From the NCBI GenBank assembly GCA_026002715.1, contig BOCC01000137.1:1-5266 (forward strand): a stretch of 5,266 bases of DNA, read 5' to 3'. Positions 1 through 5,266 of the stretch are shown here, piece after piece. This stretch comes from Synergistales bacterium. Lineage in GTDB: Bacteria; Synergistota; Synergistia; Synergistales; Aminobacteriaceae. Every line of letters begins with the position of its first letter. The stretch's first letter is position 1. The position numbers and the translations under genes are program-made. The notes under the pieces are model-generated. The model was not told the origin of the DNA and did not search any database. It saw only the letters and a program-made list of their open reading frames with translations.

Positions 1-127
1 TTTGAACCGAAGCTGGTTTGAAGAGCCGTATGCGGGAAAACCGCACGTACGGTTCTGTGAGGGGCAGTAGACAATACCTTCACTCAGTAAGTATTGATGA
101 AAGGAGTGTCGAGACTGTCTACTCGAC
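1..127 (+). mobile_element. Group II intron, 3' end only (domains V and VI)
   Basis: This is the 3' terminal part of a bacterial group II intron, a self-splicing ribozyme and retroelement that normally carries a reverse transcriptase/maturase gene in domain IV; that gene would lie to the left of the window. Domain V (23-55) is diagnostic. Domain VI follows: AGTAGACA at 66-73 pairs perfectly with TGTCTACT at 116-123, and inside it CACTC (81-85) can pair with GAGTG (104-108). The sequence CTACTCGAC at 119-127 has the usual form of an intron 3' end, with A121 seven bases before the proposed splice site and so a candidate branch-point adenosine. The exact boundary (127/128) is inferred from this pattern. 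The interrupted exon is not recognisable in the bases that follow. A TGA at 19-21 follows six sense codons, but I cannot say whether these are the end of the maturase gene. Confidence 0.85.
23..55 (+). ncRNA. Group II intron domain V (catalytic hairpin)
   Basis: Domain V is the catalytic core hairpin of group II introns and binds the active-site metal ions. The lower stem pairs GAGCCGTA (23-30) with TACGGTTC (48-55), including a G-T pair. The catalytic AGC triad is at 24-26. The two-base bulge is C46-G47. The upper stem pairs TGCGG (31-35) with CCGCA (41-45). The terminal loop is GAAAA (36-40). Most domain V hairpins are 34 nt with a GNRA tetraloop; this one is 33 nt with a five-base loop and an upper stem one pair shorter than in the Lactococcus Ll.LtrB intron as I recall it. 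Identification is secure; whether the intron still splices cannot be judged from this piece. Confidence 0.88.
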
Positions 128-375
128 AAATAACATCAGCACACAGATACGAGACATTTGTCTTAAAATTTTCGGTATTTCACTTTGATGGTTTTCAATT
201 CTCAAAGCGGCTGATTCCGAAAAATCCTAATGGTTCATCGATTAATGCCCTATCCTCTTTCTAACGCGTACAAATGTCGTTCGGGGAAGATTTCCAACTT
301 TCGCCTAAACGTTCAATGAGAAAGCGGAGAGAAACTTTAAAATTTACGGCTCTGAGAGCAGGGCAATGATGGGAA
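128..375. other. Intergenic stretch between intron end and the AlbA_2 gene
   Basis: No convincing gene is seen on either strand. The + strand frames are broken by frequent stops. On the - strand about 30 codons (roughly 261-352) stay open and read like a helical peptide, but this continues into the antisense of the downstream gene and has no start of its own. A 12-bp palindrome AGACATTTGTCT lies at 152-163, followed by AAAATTTT at 165-172. No promoter with two good boxes was found, so the promoter of the downstream gene is unresolved. Confidence 0.5.
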
Positions 376-1833
376 GTGTTTGGCTTGGATAATTTGACGT
401 TATTGGTGCGGGAATTGCTGAAACACCCTACAGAAACACTATGGCTCGAATTTAAGCATAACAATGACGACCCGAAAATGATCGGCGAAGACATCAGCGC
501 GCTTGCCAATGCCGCCGCTTTATGCGAGAAGAGTTGCGCTTACATGATCTGGGGTATTGAGAACGGCACTCATGCTATCGTTGGGACAACTTTTGACTAT
601 CGCGTTGCCAAGAAAGGCAACGAGGAAATCCAAACTTGGCTGCGGAAGCTACTTTCATCGAATGCAAATTTTGAATTTGCCATGACAAGTATCGATGGGA
701 AGCCAATCGTTGTGCTCACAATATATAAAGCTGTCGATAAAACAGTTATGTTTGAAAAAATCGATTTCATCCGTATTGGAAGCTATACTAAAAAACTGAA
801 TGATTTCCCACAGGTGAAAACTCAGTTGTGGGACAAACTCCGCAACGCTCATTTTGAAACGCTCTCGGCAAAATTTGACTTAACGTCCGAAAATGTACTG
901 AAATTCTTGGATTACTCCACCTACTTTGACATCAAAAACGAGGCTCTGCCGTCGTCTCATGAAGGCATCTTGCATTACCTGATTGAGGAAGCAATTATTT
1001 CGCGACAGGACAACGGATTGTATTCCATTACAAATTTGGGCGCTGTTTTGTTCGCCAAAAAACTTGACGATTTTCCCAGCGTCGCCCGCAAAGCCCTCCG
1101 CATTGTGCAGTACAAAGGCAAGGATAGGCTGGATATGCTTAAAGAGGATGTCGGCAAGAAAGGATATGCCTATGGATTTGAAGGACTCCTCAAATATATT
1201 GAAGCATTGTTGCCGGCTAGTGAAGTGATTGAGGGAGCTGTTAGAAAAACGATCTCGGCTTATCCCATGATCGCTATAAGAGAATCGGTTGCCAATGCCT
1301 TGATCCATCAGGATTTTTCAATTTCGGGCACTGGGCCTGTTATTGAACTCTTCAATAATCGCATTGAAATTACAAATCCTGGCGTGCCTTTAATAGATGT
1401 ACAACGGATCATTGATAATCCGCCTAAATCAAGAAATGAGCGCTTGGCATCCTTGATGCGCAGGTTAAAAATGTGCGAAGAATTGGGCACGGGCTGGGAC
1501 AAAATTGTTATTAGCTGTGAGGCGTATCAACTGCCAGCGCCCAAAATAGATTTATATGAGGAAAATACCAAGGTATCGCTATTCGTAAATATCCCATATT
1601 CTGACATATCGCTCGAAGATCGTATGCGCGCATGTTATCAACACGCATGTTTGAAACAGATTCAAGGCGAACAAGCGAACAATACTTCATTACGCGAGCG
1701 TTTTGGACTTGAAGCAACCGCAATGTCCAGTATCTCCAGGCTTATAAGAGATTCGGTGAACGCTGGATTTATAAAACCCTACGATCCGAATACCGCCCCG
1801 CGACACATGAAATATGTCCCATTTTGGGCGTGA
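376..1833 (+). CDS. AlbA_2 (Schlafen-type) / HATPase_c_4 putative regulator
   Basis: A 485-residue protein of the COG2865 type, often annotated as ATP-binding, RecG-related or putative transcriptional regulator. Residues about 14-140 match the AlbA_2 (Schlafen AlbA-type) nucleic-acid-binding domain: PTETLWLEFKHNN (18-30), ISALANAAAL (40-49) and MIWGIENGTH (57-66). Residues about 296-405 match HATPase_c_4, with RESVANALIHQD (302-313) as an N-box-like motif, NPG at 334-336 and EELGTGWDKI (368-377) as a glycine motif. Residues about 430-485 look like a winged helix, and the end KYVPFWA is typical of the family, so the protein is probably complete. Start: an in-frame TGA at 367-369 rules out anything upstream. 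GTG 376 gives the longest form, but TTG 385 (MDNLTLLV...) is a real alternative because GGGAAG at 371-376 would sit 8 nt before it. The target is unknown. Such genes are common in islands and mobile elements; roles in regulation or defence are inference. GC is visibly lower than in clpB, which fits transfer. Confidence 0.9.
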   Translation: MFGLDNLTLLVRELLKHPTETLWLEFKHNNDDPKMIGEDISALANAAALCEKSCAYMIWGIENGTHAIVGTTFDYRVAKKGNEEIQTWLRKLLSSNANFEFAMTSIDGKPIVVLTIYKAVDKTVMFEKIDFIRIGSYTKKLNDFPQVKTQLWDKLRNAHFETLSAKFDLTSENVLKFLDYSTYFDIKNEALPSSHEGILHYLIEEAIISRQDNGLYSITNLGAVLFAKKLDDFPSVARKALRIVQYKGKDRLDMLKEDVGKKGYAYGFEGLLKYIEALLPASEVIEGAVRKTISAYPMIAIRESVANALIHQDFSISGTGPVIELFNNRIEITNPGVPLIDVQRIIDNPPKSRNERLASLMRRLKMCEELGTGWDKIVISCEAYQLPAPKIDLYEENTKVSLFVNIPYSDISLEDRMRACYQHACLKQIQGEQANNTSLRERFGLEATAMSSISRLIRDSVNAGFIKPYDPNTAPRHMKYVPFWA

Positions 1834-1835
1834 TT

Positions 1836-1857
1836 TAACTTGCCGGTAACTTGCCGA
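1836..1857. repeat. 11-bp tandem direct repeat, pair A
   Basis: Two consecutive 11-bp units, TAACTTGCCGG and TAACTTGCCGA, differ only in the last base. They start 3 bases after the stop codon of the AlbA_2 gene. A longer imperfect repeat, 1832-1867, shares its frame GATTT...TCTCAAT with a second copy 120 bp downstream. The unit length is not a multiple of three, so this is not a coding repeat. The position beside an integrase end suggests arm-type recombinase binding sites, which is inference. Confidence 0.75.
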
Positions 1858-1905
1858 ACATCTCAATTCTACATTGGCATAGAAATCACAAATGTCGGAG
1901 AACGT

Positions 1906-1920
1906 ACTGTTGTGCACAGT
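1906..1920. repeat. Short inverted repeat midway between the two repeat pairs
   Basis: ACTGT (1906-1910) and ACAGT (1916-1920) are perfect inverted arms around the five bases TGTGC. The centre (1913) is close to the midpoint of repeat pairs A and B. This could be the core of an attachment site or a chance palindrome; as an RNA hairpin it has no T-run and is not a good terminator. Confidence 0.4.
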
Positions 1921-1955
1921 CTTGGGCAATTATCGCACTTTTGAGAAATAGATTT

Positions 1956-1977
1956 TAAGTTGCTGGTAACTTGCTTA
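1956..1977. repeat. 11-bp tandem direct repeat, pair B
   Basis: The units TAAGTTGCTGG and TAACTTGCTTA repeat the pattern of pair A in the same orientation at an offset of exactly 120 bp. The surrounding bases 1951-1985 match 1832-1867 apart from a few substitutions and one or two indels. The pair ends about 26 bases from the stop codon of the integrase remnant on the other strand. Confidence 0.7.
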
Positions 1978-2002
1978 CTCTCAATAACGATAGAAAAGAG
2001 CA

Positions 2003-2161
2003 CTATTTTACCTCTTTCTTTTTTGTGAGTAGTTCAACGGCGCGCTGTTTGACGCTCGGGGCAAGGTGCGCGTATCGCAGGGTCATTTTCATGTCGGCGT
2101 GTCCCATCAGCTTTTGTACCGTGTTCAGGTCAACGCCCTGCACCACAAGCTGAGATGCGAA
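2003..2161 (-). pseudogene. Tyrosine recombinase (phage-type integrase), C-terminal remnant
   Basis: On the - strand, 52 codons from TTC at 2159-2161 to the TAG stop at 2003-2005 read as the end of a tyrosine recombinase catalytic domain. FASQLVVQGVDLNTVQKLMG (remnant residues 1-20) is followed by HAD, then RYAHLAP. The conserved histidine after LMG (2099-2101) and the presumed nucleophilic tyrosine of RYAHL (2072-2074) are intact. In full-length enzymes FASQ is preceded by the box II motif H-x-L-R-H-T. Here only Asn and Pro codons precede it, then TAA at 2168-2170, so the box I arginine, the lysine and the box II residues are all missing and no start exists. The remnant cannot be a working recombinase. 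It marks an old mobile element and a deletion or insertion breakpoint near 2162. The family match is clear; the element type is not known. Confidence 0.88.
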
Positions 2162-2222
2162 GTTAGGTTAAATCCCTATAGATCGCAGATTTGTATGAAA
2201 AATAGGTTTTTAGAGGTGCCCT
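2162..2222. other. AT-rich segment of unknown origin between integrase break and clpB terminator
   Basis: This stretch begins where the integrase homology stops and ends near the clpB terminator. It is AT-rich and includes AAAAA TAGG TTTTT (2198-2211). Read on the - strand its outer edge is AGGGCACCTCTAAAAACC (2205-2222), which looks to me like an insertion sequence terminus of the IS5 kind, but I cannot confirm this, and no transposase coding sequence or second terminus is present. It may be an insertion sequence end left after deletion, or plain intergenic DNA. Confidence 0.2.
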
Positions 2223-2261
2223 TATGCCATTTTTTAATTTGCTTTGCTGCCGCGGATACGC

Positions 2262-2294
2262 AAAACCCGCGCCGAGCTTAGCGCTCGCCGCGGG
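2262..2294 (-). terminator. Rho-independent terminator of clpB
   Basis: On the - strand, 24 nt past the clpB stop codon, a strong GC-rich hairpin forms. CCCGCG (2266-2271) pairs with CGCGGG (2289-2294), then after a C72/C88-type mismatch CGAGC (2273-2277) pairs with GCTCG (2283-2287), leaving a five-base loop. It is followed on the - strand by TTTT (2265-2262) and then GCG, so the T-run is short. No T-run exists on the + strand side, so the structure serves clpB rather than the convergent genes. Confidence 0.7.
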
Positions 2295-2318
2295 AGTACA
2301 AGCTAAACTGAAAAGATC

Positions 2319-5003
2319 TTATCCTATATTTTCAAACGTCAGCTCGCCGTCTTTTACGCCCACTTCAATAGCCGCGCCGCTCACTATCGAAGCGGCTATA
2401 AGTTTTCGCGCCAAGGGCGTCTCCACGCTTCGCACGATGGCGCGTTTCAGGGGGCGCGCGCCGTATACGGGGTCGTAGCCGGAGTCGGCGATAAAGTCTA
2501 TGGCCTCGCCGCTAAACGTCAGGGAAATCTGTCTGTCTTTGAGACGCATAGCGAGCCCGTCCAAAAGAAGCCTGACTATGCTCCTTATCTCCTCTTTGCG
2601 AAGCGGCTTGAACAGCACCGCGTCGTCCACGCGGTTCAAAAATTCCGGCCGAAACGACGCGCGGAGAGCCGACAAAACTTCTTTCCGGGCGCTCTCGCTG
2701 ATCTCGCCCTCCGGCGAAATTCCATCGAGGAGAACATTGGCCCCGATGTTGCTCGTCATAATGACGACGGTGTTCTTAAAGTCAACGAGGTGCCCCTGAG
2801 AGTCCGTAATACGCCCGTCGTCCAAGACCTGTAGCAGGATGTTGAACACGTCGGGGTGCGCCTTCTCTATCTCGTCGAAGAGTATGACTGAGTAAGGACG
2901 CCTTCTCACGGCCTCGGTCAGCTGCCCGCCCTCCTCGTATCCGACGTAGCCGGGAGGGGAACCCACAAGACGTGACACCGCAAATTTTTCCATGTACTCG
3001 GACATATCCACCCTGATAAGGTTTTCCTCGCTGTCAAAGAGGGCCTCGGCCAAGGCCTTGGCTAATTCCGTCTTGCCCACGCCCGTTGGGCCTAAGAAGA
3101 TAAACGAGCCTATGGGACGCCTCGGGTCTTTTATGCCGCTGCGCGCGCGAAGCACGGCGTCCGCCACCAATTGCACGGCCTCGTCCTGCCCCACGACGCG
3201 CTTGTGCAGCAGTTCGTCCAATTTAAGGAGCTTCTCGCGCTCTTCCTCCACAAGACGCGTCACGGGTATGCCCGTCCAGCGGCTGATTATGTCCGCTATC
3301 TCGTTCTCCGTCACCTCCTCGCGCAAAAGGGTGTCGCCGCCGACCGAGTCCTTGCGCTGCGCCTTGTCGGACTCCTCTTTGGCCTTTAGCTCTTCCTCCA
3401 ACTTCCGCAAAGTTCCGTAGCGCAGCTCGGCCACGCGGTTGAGGTCGTACTCGTGCTCGGCCTTCGTTATCTCTGCCTTCACGTCGTCTATGCGCTTACG
3501 GAGGTCGCGTATGCCTGTTATGGCGCTCTTTTCGGCGTCATATTGCGCCCTCAGAGAGTCGGCCTCCTCCCGCGCCTCCTGTAGCTCCTTTTGAAGCAGC
3601 TTCAGGCGCTCCTGAGACGCTGAGTTGTCCTGTTCGCGCGACAAAGCCTTTTCCTCTATTTCGAGCTGCATGACGCGCCTACTCGCGGCGTCGAGCGCCT
3701 GGGGCAGCGAGTCTATCTCGGTGCGAATCATGGCGCAGGCCTCGTCCACCAAGTCGATGGCTTTGTCGGGGAGGAAGCGGTCTGTTATATAGCGGTTGGA
3801 GAGCGTCGCGGCGGCGACGAGCGCGTTGTCCCTGATACGCACGCCGTGGTGAAGCTGCAGTTTTTCGCGTATCCCCCTGAGAATGGATATAGTGTCCTCC
3901 ACGTTTGGCTGCGCCACGTTCACGGGCTGGAAGCGACGGGCCAGAGCCGCGTCTTTTTCTATATATTTTCGGTATTCGTTCACGGTCGTGGCGCCTATGC
4001 AATGAAGCTCGCCGCGAGCGAGCATAGGCTTTAGCATGTTGCCGGCGTCGACCGCGCCCTCCGCCGCCCCCGCGCCCACGATGGTGTGAAGCTCGTCGAT
4101 AAAGAGGATAATGCGCCCGTCGCTTCGTTTTATTTCGTTCAACACAGCTTTCAGACGCTCCTCGAACTCGCCCCTGAACTTCGCCCCGGCGATGAGAGAC
4201 CCCATATCGAGCGCAAAGACCGCGCGGTCTTTCAGTCCCTCCGGGACATCGCCGCGCACTATGCGCTGGGCCAAGCCCTCCACGATGGCGGTTTTACCAA
4301 CGCCTGGGTCGCCTATCAGAACGGGGTTGTTTTTGGTCTTGCGGCTCAGGATACGTATGACGCGCCGCACCTCCTCGTCGCGCCCTATGACGGGGTCGAG
4401 CTTGTTGTCCCGCGCCGCCGCCACGAGGTCGCGCCCGTATTTTTCGAGGGCCTCATAAGACGCCTCCGGGTCGGCGCTCTCCACGCGCTGCGAGCCTCGC
4501 ACCTCCGTCAGGGCTTTCAGGAACCGCTCCGGCGTGACGCCGAGCCTGTTCAAAATCTTGCCGAGGTTCGTCCCCGTCCCCTCGTCAAGCATGGTCAAAA
4601 AGAGATGTTCGACGGAGACGTACTCGTCGCGCAGGCCCTTCGCCCTTTCTTCAGCCTTGACCAAAAGCGCGGAGAGCCTCTGCGTCACGTAGACCTTCCC
4701 GGCCTCGACGCCTCCCCCCGTCACTTTGGGCTTATGTGAAATTTCGTCCGTGACAAGCTGAAGCAGGGTGTTTGGGTCCATCTCCATCTTTTGCAACAAT
4801 CGCGGGACAAGGCCGCCGCCGTCTCTGAGTAGCGCCGTTAAAAGATGTTCGACGTCCACTTCCTGATTTTTATACGATACGGCTTCTTTGTCGTCTTTGT
4901 TTTCAGTCGCGGGAGTGGCGTATGATATACCGCGCGTCATCGTCATATCGAAAAACACCGACAGTATAAAAACCAACATAAGATACGCAAATGCTCTTTT
5001 CAT
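2319..5003 (-). CDS. clpB: ClpB-type Hsp100 disaggregase with N-terminal signal sequence
   Basis: A hexameric AAA+ chaperone that threads aggregated proteins through its pore with DnaK/DnaJ/GrpE. Of 894 residues (typical ClpB about 860), Clp N repeats lie at about 46-165, AAA1 at about 185-420, a long coiled-coil M domain at about 420-550, and AAA2 with the C-terminal domain at about 575-894. Motifs: Walker A GDPGVGKT (231-238) and GPTGVGKT (638-645); Walker B D303/E304 and D710/E711; Arg fingers R356/R357; pore loops AKFRG (F276, usually Tyr) and PGYVGY (Y686); sensor 2 GAR (848-850). The full M domain and absence of a ClpP-docking loop argue for ClpB over ClpC or ClpA. The start is fixed by AGAGGAGG 7 nt upstream. 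Oddity: residues 1-31 (MKR, hydrophobic 4-18, possible cleavage after SYA at 27-29) replace the first helix of the N domain, so the protein may be exported or membrane-tethered. No frameshift restoring the usual N-terminus was found in the other frames. No CIRCE-type operator is seen upstream. Confidence 0.96.
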   Translation of the reverse strand: MKRAFAYLMLVFILSVFFDMTMTRGISYATPATENKDDKEAVSYKNQEVDVEHLLTALLRDGGGLVPRLLQKMEMDPNTLLQLVTDEISHKPKVTGGGVEAGKVYVTQRLSALLVKAEERAKGLRDEYVSVEHLFLTMLDEGTGTNLGKILNRLGVTPERFLKALTEVRGSQRVESADPEASYEALEKYGRDLVAAARDNKLDPVIGRDEEVRRVIRILSRKTKNNPVLIGDPGVGKTAIVEGLAQRIVRGDVPEGLKDRAVFALDMGSLIAGAKFRGEFEERLKAVLNEIKRSDGRIILFIDELHTIVGAGAAEGAVDAGNMLKPMLARGELHCIGATTVNEYRKYIEKDAALARRFQPVNVAQPNVEDTISILRGIREKLQLHHGVRIRDNALVAAATLSNRYITDRFLPDKAIDLVDEACAMIRTEIDSLPQALDAASRRVMQLEIEEKALSREQDNSASQERLKLLQKELQEAREEADSLRAQYDAEKSAITGIRDLRKRIDDVKAEITKAEHEYDLNRVAELRYGTLRKLEEELKAKEESDKAQRKDSVGGDTLLREEVTENEIADIISRWTGIPVTRLVEEEREKLLKLDELLHKRVVGQDEAVQLVADAVLRARSGIKDPRRPIGSFIFLGPTGVGKTELAKALAEALFDSEENLIRVDMSEYMEKFAVSRLVGSPPGYVGYEEGGQLTEAVRRRPYSVILFDEIEKAHPDVFNILLQVLDDGRITDSQGHLVDFKNTVVIMTSNIGANVLLDGISPEGEISESARKEVLSALRASFRPEFLNRVDDAVLFKPLRKEEIRSIVRLLLDGLAMRLKDRQISLTFSGEAIDFIADSGYDPVYGARPLKRAIVRSVETPLARKLIAASIVSGAAIEVGVKDGELTFENIG
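4482..4484 (-). promoter_or_regulatory. Candidate internal start codon (GTG, Val174) in clpB
   Basis: Val174 is encoded by GTG in the linker between the N domain and AAA1. The local sequence RGSQRVES aligns with the E. coli ClpB linker, where translation of the short form begins at Val149. On the - strand GAGG (4495-4498) lies 10 nt upstream and GGAGG (4502-4506) lies 17 nt upstream. A product starting here would have 721 residues and would lack both the signal sequence and the N domain. Use of this start is inferred by analogy. Confidence 0.4.
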
Positions 5004-5010
5004 TCATTGG

Positions 5011-5018
5011 CCTCCTCT
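5011..5018 (-). promoter_or_regulatory. Ribosome binding site of clpB
   Basis: AGAGGAGG on the - strand, 7 nt before the ATG at 5001-5003. It is near-perfect and decides the start, which is what makes the signal-like N-terminus of ClpB credible. It overlaps the TAG stop (5017-5019) of the upstream small ORF, an arrangement that would allow translational coupling. Confidence 0.9.
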
Positions 5019-5118
5019 AATCAAAAAAACGAACGGTCTCGTTGATCGGACGTCTGGAGCTGACAAACTTGTTTATGCCGTTTGCTTTGTCGGCGTAACC
5101 CGCTTCTGTTACGTTCAC
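5017..5118 (-). CDS. Small leader ORF (33 aa) before clpB
   Basis: A GTG-started ORF of 33 codons, beginning MNVTEAGYADKANG and ending VRFFD, with GGGAGG at 5128-5133 placed 9 nt upstream. Its stop codon overlaps the clpB ribosome binding site and lies 13 nt before the clpB start, in a different frame. I recognise no family. The peptide is hydrophilic, has no membrane segment and has no run of one amino acid of the kind seen in classical attenuation leaders. It may be a real small protein, a leader peptide that couples translation to clpB, or a chance ORF. The ribosome binding site is the main support. Confidence 0.45.
   Translation of the reverse strand: MNVTEAGYADKANGINKFVSSRRPINETVRFFD
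5023..5043 (-). promoter_or_regulatory. Hairpin plus T-run just before the clpB ribosome binding site
   Basis: On the - strand AACGA (5043-5039) can pair with TCGTT (5032-5028) around a six-base loop, running into seven T residues (5029-5023). It sits inside the last codons of the small ORF and 5 nt before the clpB ribosome binding site. The stem is only 5 bp, so it is a weak terminator at best, but the position would suit an attenuator whose folding depends on ribosomes on the leader ORF. Confidence 0.3.
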
Positions 5119-5127
5119 TTAAAAATT

Positions 5128-5133
5128 CCTCCC
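5128..5133 (-). promoter_or_regulatory. Ribosome binding site of the 33-aa leader ORF
   Basis: GGGAGG (extended GGGAGGAA) on the - strand, 9 nt before a GTG at 5116-5118. Strength and spacing are good, and no other plausible start on this strand uses it. Confidence 0.6.
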
Positions 5134-5138
5134 TTTCT

Positions 5139-5168
5139 CGTATAGAGCTCCAATGGATACGATGTCTT
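5139..5168 (-). promoter_or_regulatory. Candidate promoter for leader ORF and clpB (proximal)
   Basis: On the - strand AAGACA (5168-5163) is followed after 18 bp by TATACG (5144-5139), each matching 4 of 6 sigma-70 consensus bases. The start point would fall right before the GGGAGG site, giving a very short leader. Weak by sequence alone. Confidence 0.25.
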
Positions 5169-5194
5169 TTTGTCTGAGCGAAGTGGTGAAATAT

Positions 5195-5205
5195 AGTATA
5201 GTATA
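5195..5205 (-). promoter_or_regulatory. Candidate distal -10 boxes (overlapping TATACT)
   Basis: On the - strand TATACT occurs twice, overlapping by one base (5205-5200 and 5200-5195), in an AT-rich tract running to about 5230. Each matches 5 of 6 bases of the -10 consensus. No good -35 hexamer is present at the usual distance; TGTTAA is the best and is poor. This is the most promoter-like -10 upstream of clpB. Confidence 0.35.
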
Positions 5206-5266
5206 TTTGTAGGCTTTTTAACAGATATGTTTATCTATCCATTGCTGTTAGCGTATCCCATTTTTT

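Noticed and set aside
261..509. 82-codon ORF on the - strand whose last 30 codons lie outside the AlbA_2 gene and look peptide-like (RFLIERLGESW)
   Set aside because: Most of it is the antisense of the start of the AlbA_2 gene, it has no ribosome binding site, and I recognise no family. The open tail alone is too short to support a gene.
880..1308. 142-codon ORF on the - strand inside the AlbA_2 gene
   Set aside because: Antisense shadow of a clear protein-family match on the + strand; its translation shows no recognisable domain.
1690..1929. 79-codon ORF on the - strand over the end of the AlbA_2 gene and the repeats
   Set aside because: No ribosome binding site or recognisable motif; it runs across the 11-bp repeats, which are not in coding register.
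1971..2281. Two overlapping + strand ORFs across the integrase remnant
   Set aside because: They are antisense to a convincing recombinase sequence and have no protein-like features of their own.
2224..2478. 84-codon + strand ORF with a fair ribosome binding site (AGAGGTG, ATG at 2224)
   Set aside because: It runs through the clpB terminator hairpin and then antisense through conserved clpB coding sequence; the later residues are explained by the complement of clpB.
4086..4739. 217-codon + strand ORF
   Set aside because: A long antisense ORF is expected opposite GC-rich coding DNA; the - strand here encodes conserved ClpB motifs including Walker A and Walker B.
5004..5266. CIRCE (TTAGCACTC-N9-GAGTGCTAA) or CtsR-type operator upstream of clpB
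   Set aside because: Neither pattern nor a close variant is present on either strand.
1..5266. CRISPR array, tRNA, rRNA or toxin-antitoxin pair
   Set aside because: No regularly spaced repeats with spacers, no cloverleaf with a T-loop signature, no rRNA sequence, and no two-gene small operon was seen.

Overview
The window is bacterial. Its largest gene is a high-GC clpB with strong Shine-Dalgarno sites. Beside it lies a lower-GC accessory segment holding the end of a group II intron, an AlbA_2/HATPase regulator-like gene and an integrase remnant. The sequence does not fix the phylum. The clpB style (GC-rich, with frequent ATA codons) and the mobile-element load would suit a gut-type anaerobe such as a member of Synergistota or a clostridial relative, but that is a weak inference.

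Layout. Positions 1-127 are the 3' end of a group II intron (domains V and VI, + strand); its body and any maturase gene lie outside the window. Positions 128-375 hold no convincing gene. Positions 376-1833 (+) encode a complete 485-residue protein with an N-terminal AlbA_2/Schlafen-type domain, a GHKL-type ATPase-like domain (HATPase_c_4) and a C-terminal winged-helix region. Positions 1834-2318 hold no intact gene. They contain two pairs of 11-bp direct repeats 120 bp apart with a small inverted repeat midway, then the last 52 codons of a tyrosine recombinase on the - strand (2003-2161) cut off abruptly at its 5' side, then an AT-rich stretch of unknown origin, then the clpB terminator. Positions 2319-5003 (-) encode a full ClpB-type Hsp100 disaggregase. 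Its 5' region (5004-5266) holds a likely 33-codon leader ORF with a good ribosome binding site, a hairpin with a T-run, and candidate promoter boxes.

The most notable point is the N-terminus of ClpB. The usual first helix of the Clp N domain is replaced by a signal peptide or signal anchor (MKR, then about 15 hydrophobic residues, then a possible SYA cleavage site). The start is well fixed by an AGAGGAGG site 7 nt upstream. A GTG codon at Val174 aligns with the known internal start of E. coli ClpB, so one gene could make both an exported or membrane-tethered form and a soluble short form.

How the parts relate. The left half looks like the eroded edge of an integrated element (intron, regulator gene, integrase tail with possible integrase-binding repeats) abutting a chromosomal clpB locus. 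clpB and the island genes run convergently, separated by the clpB terminator, and nothing in the sequence links their functions.
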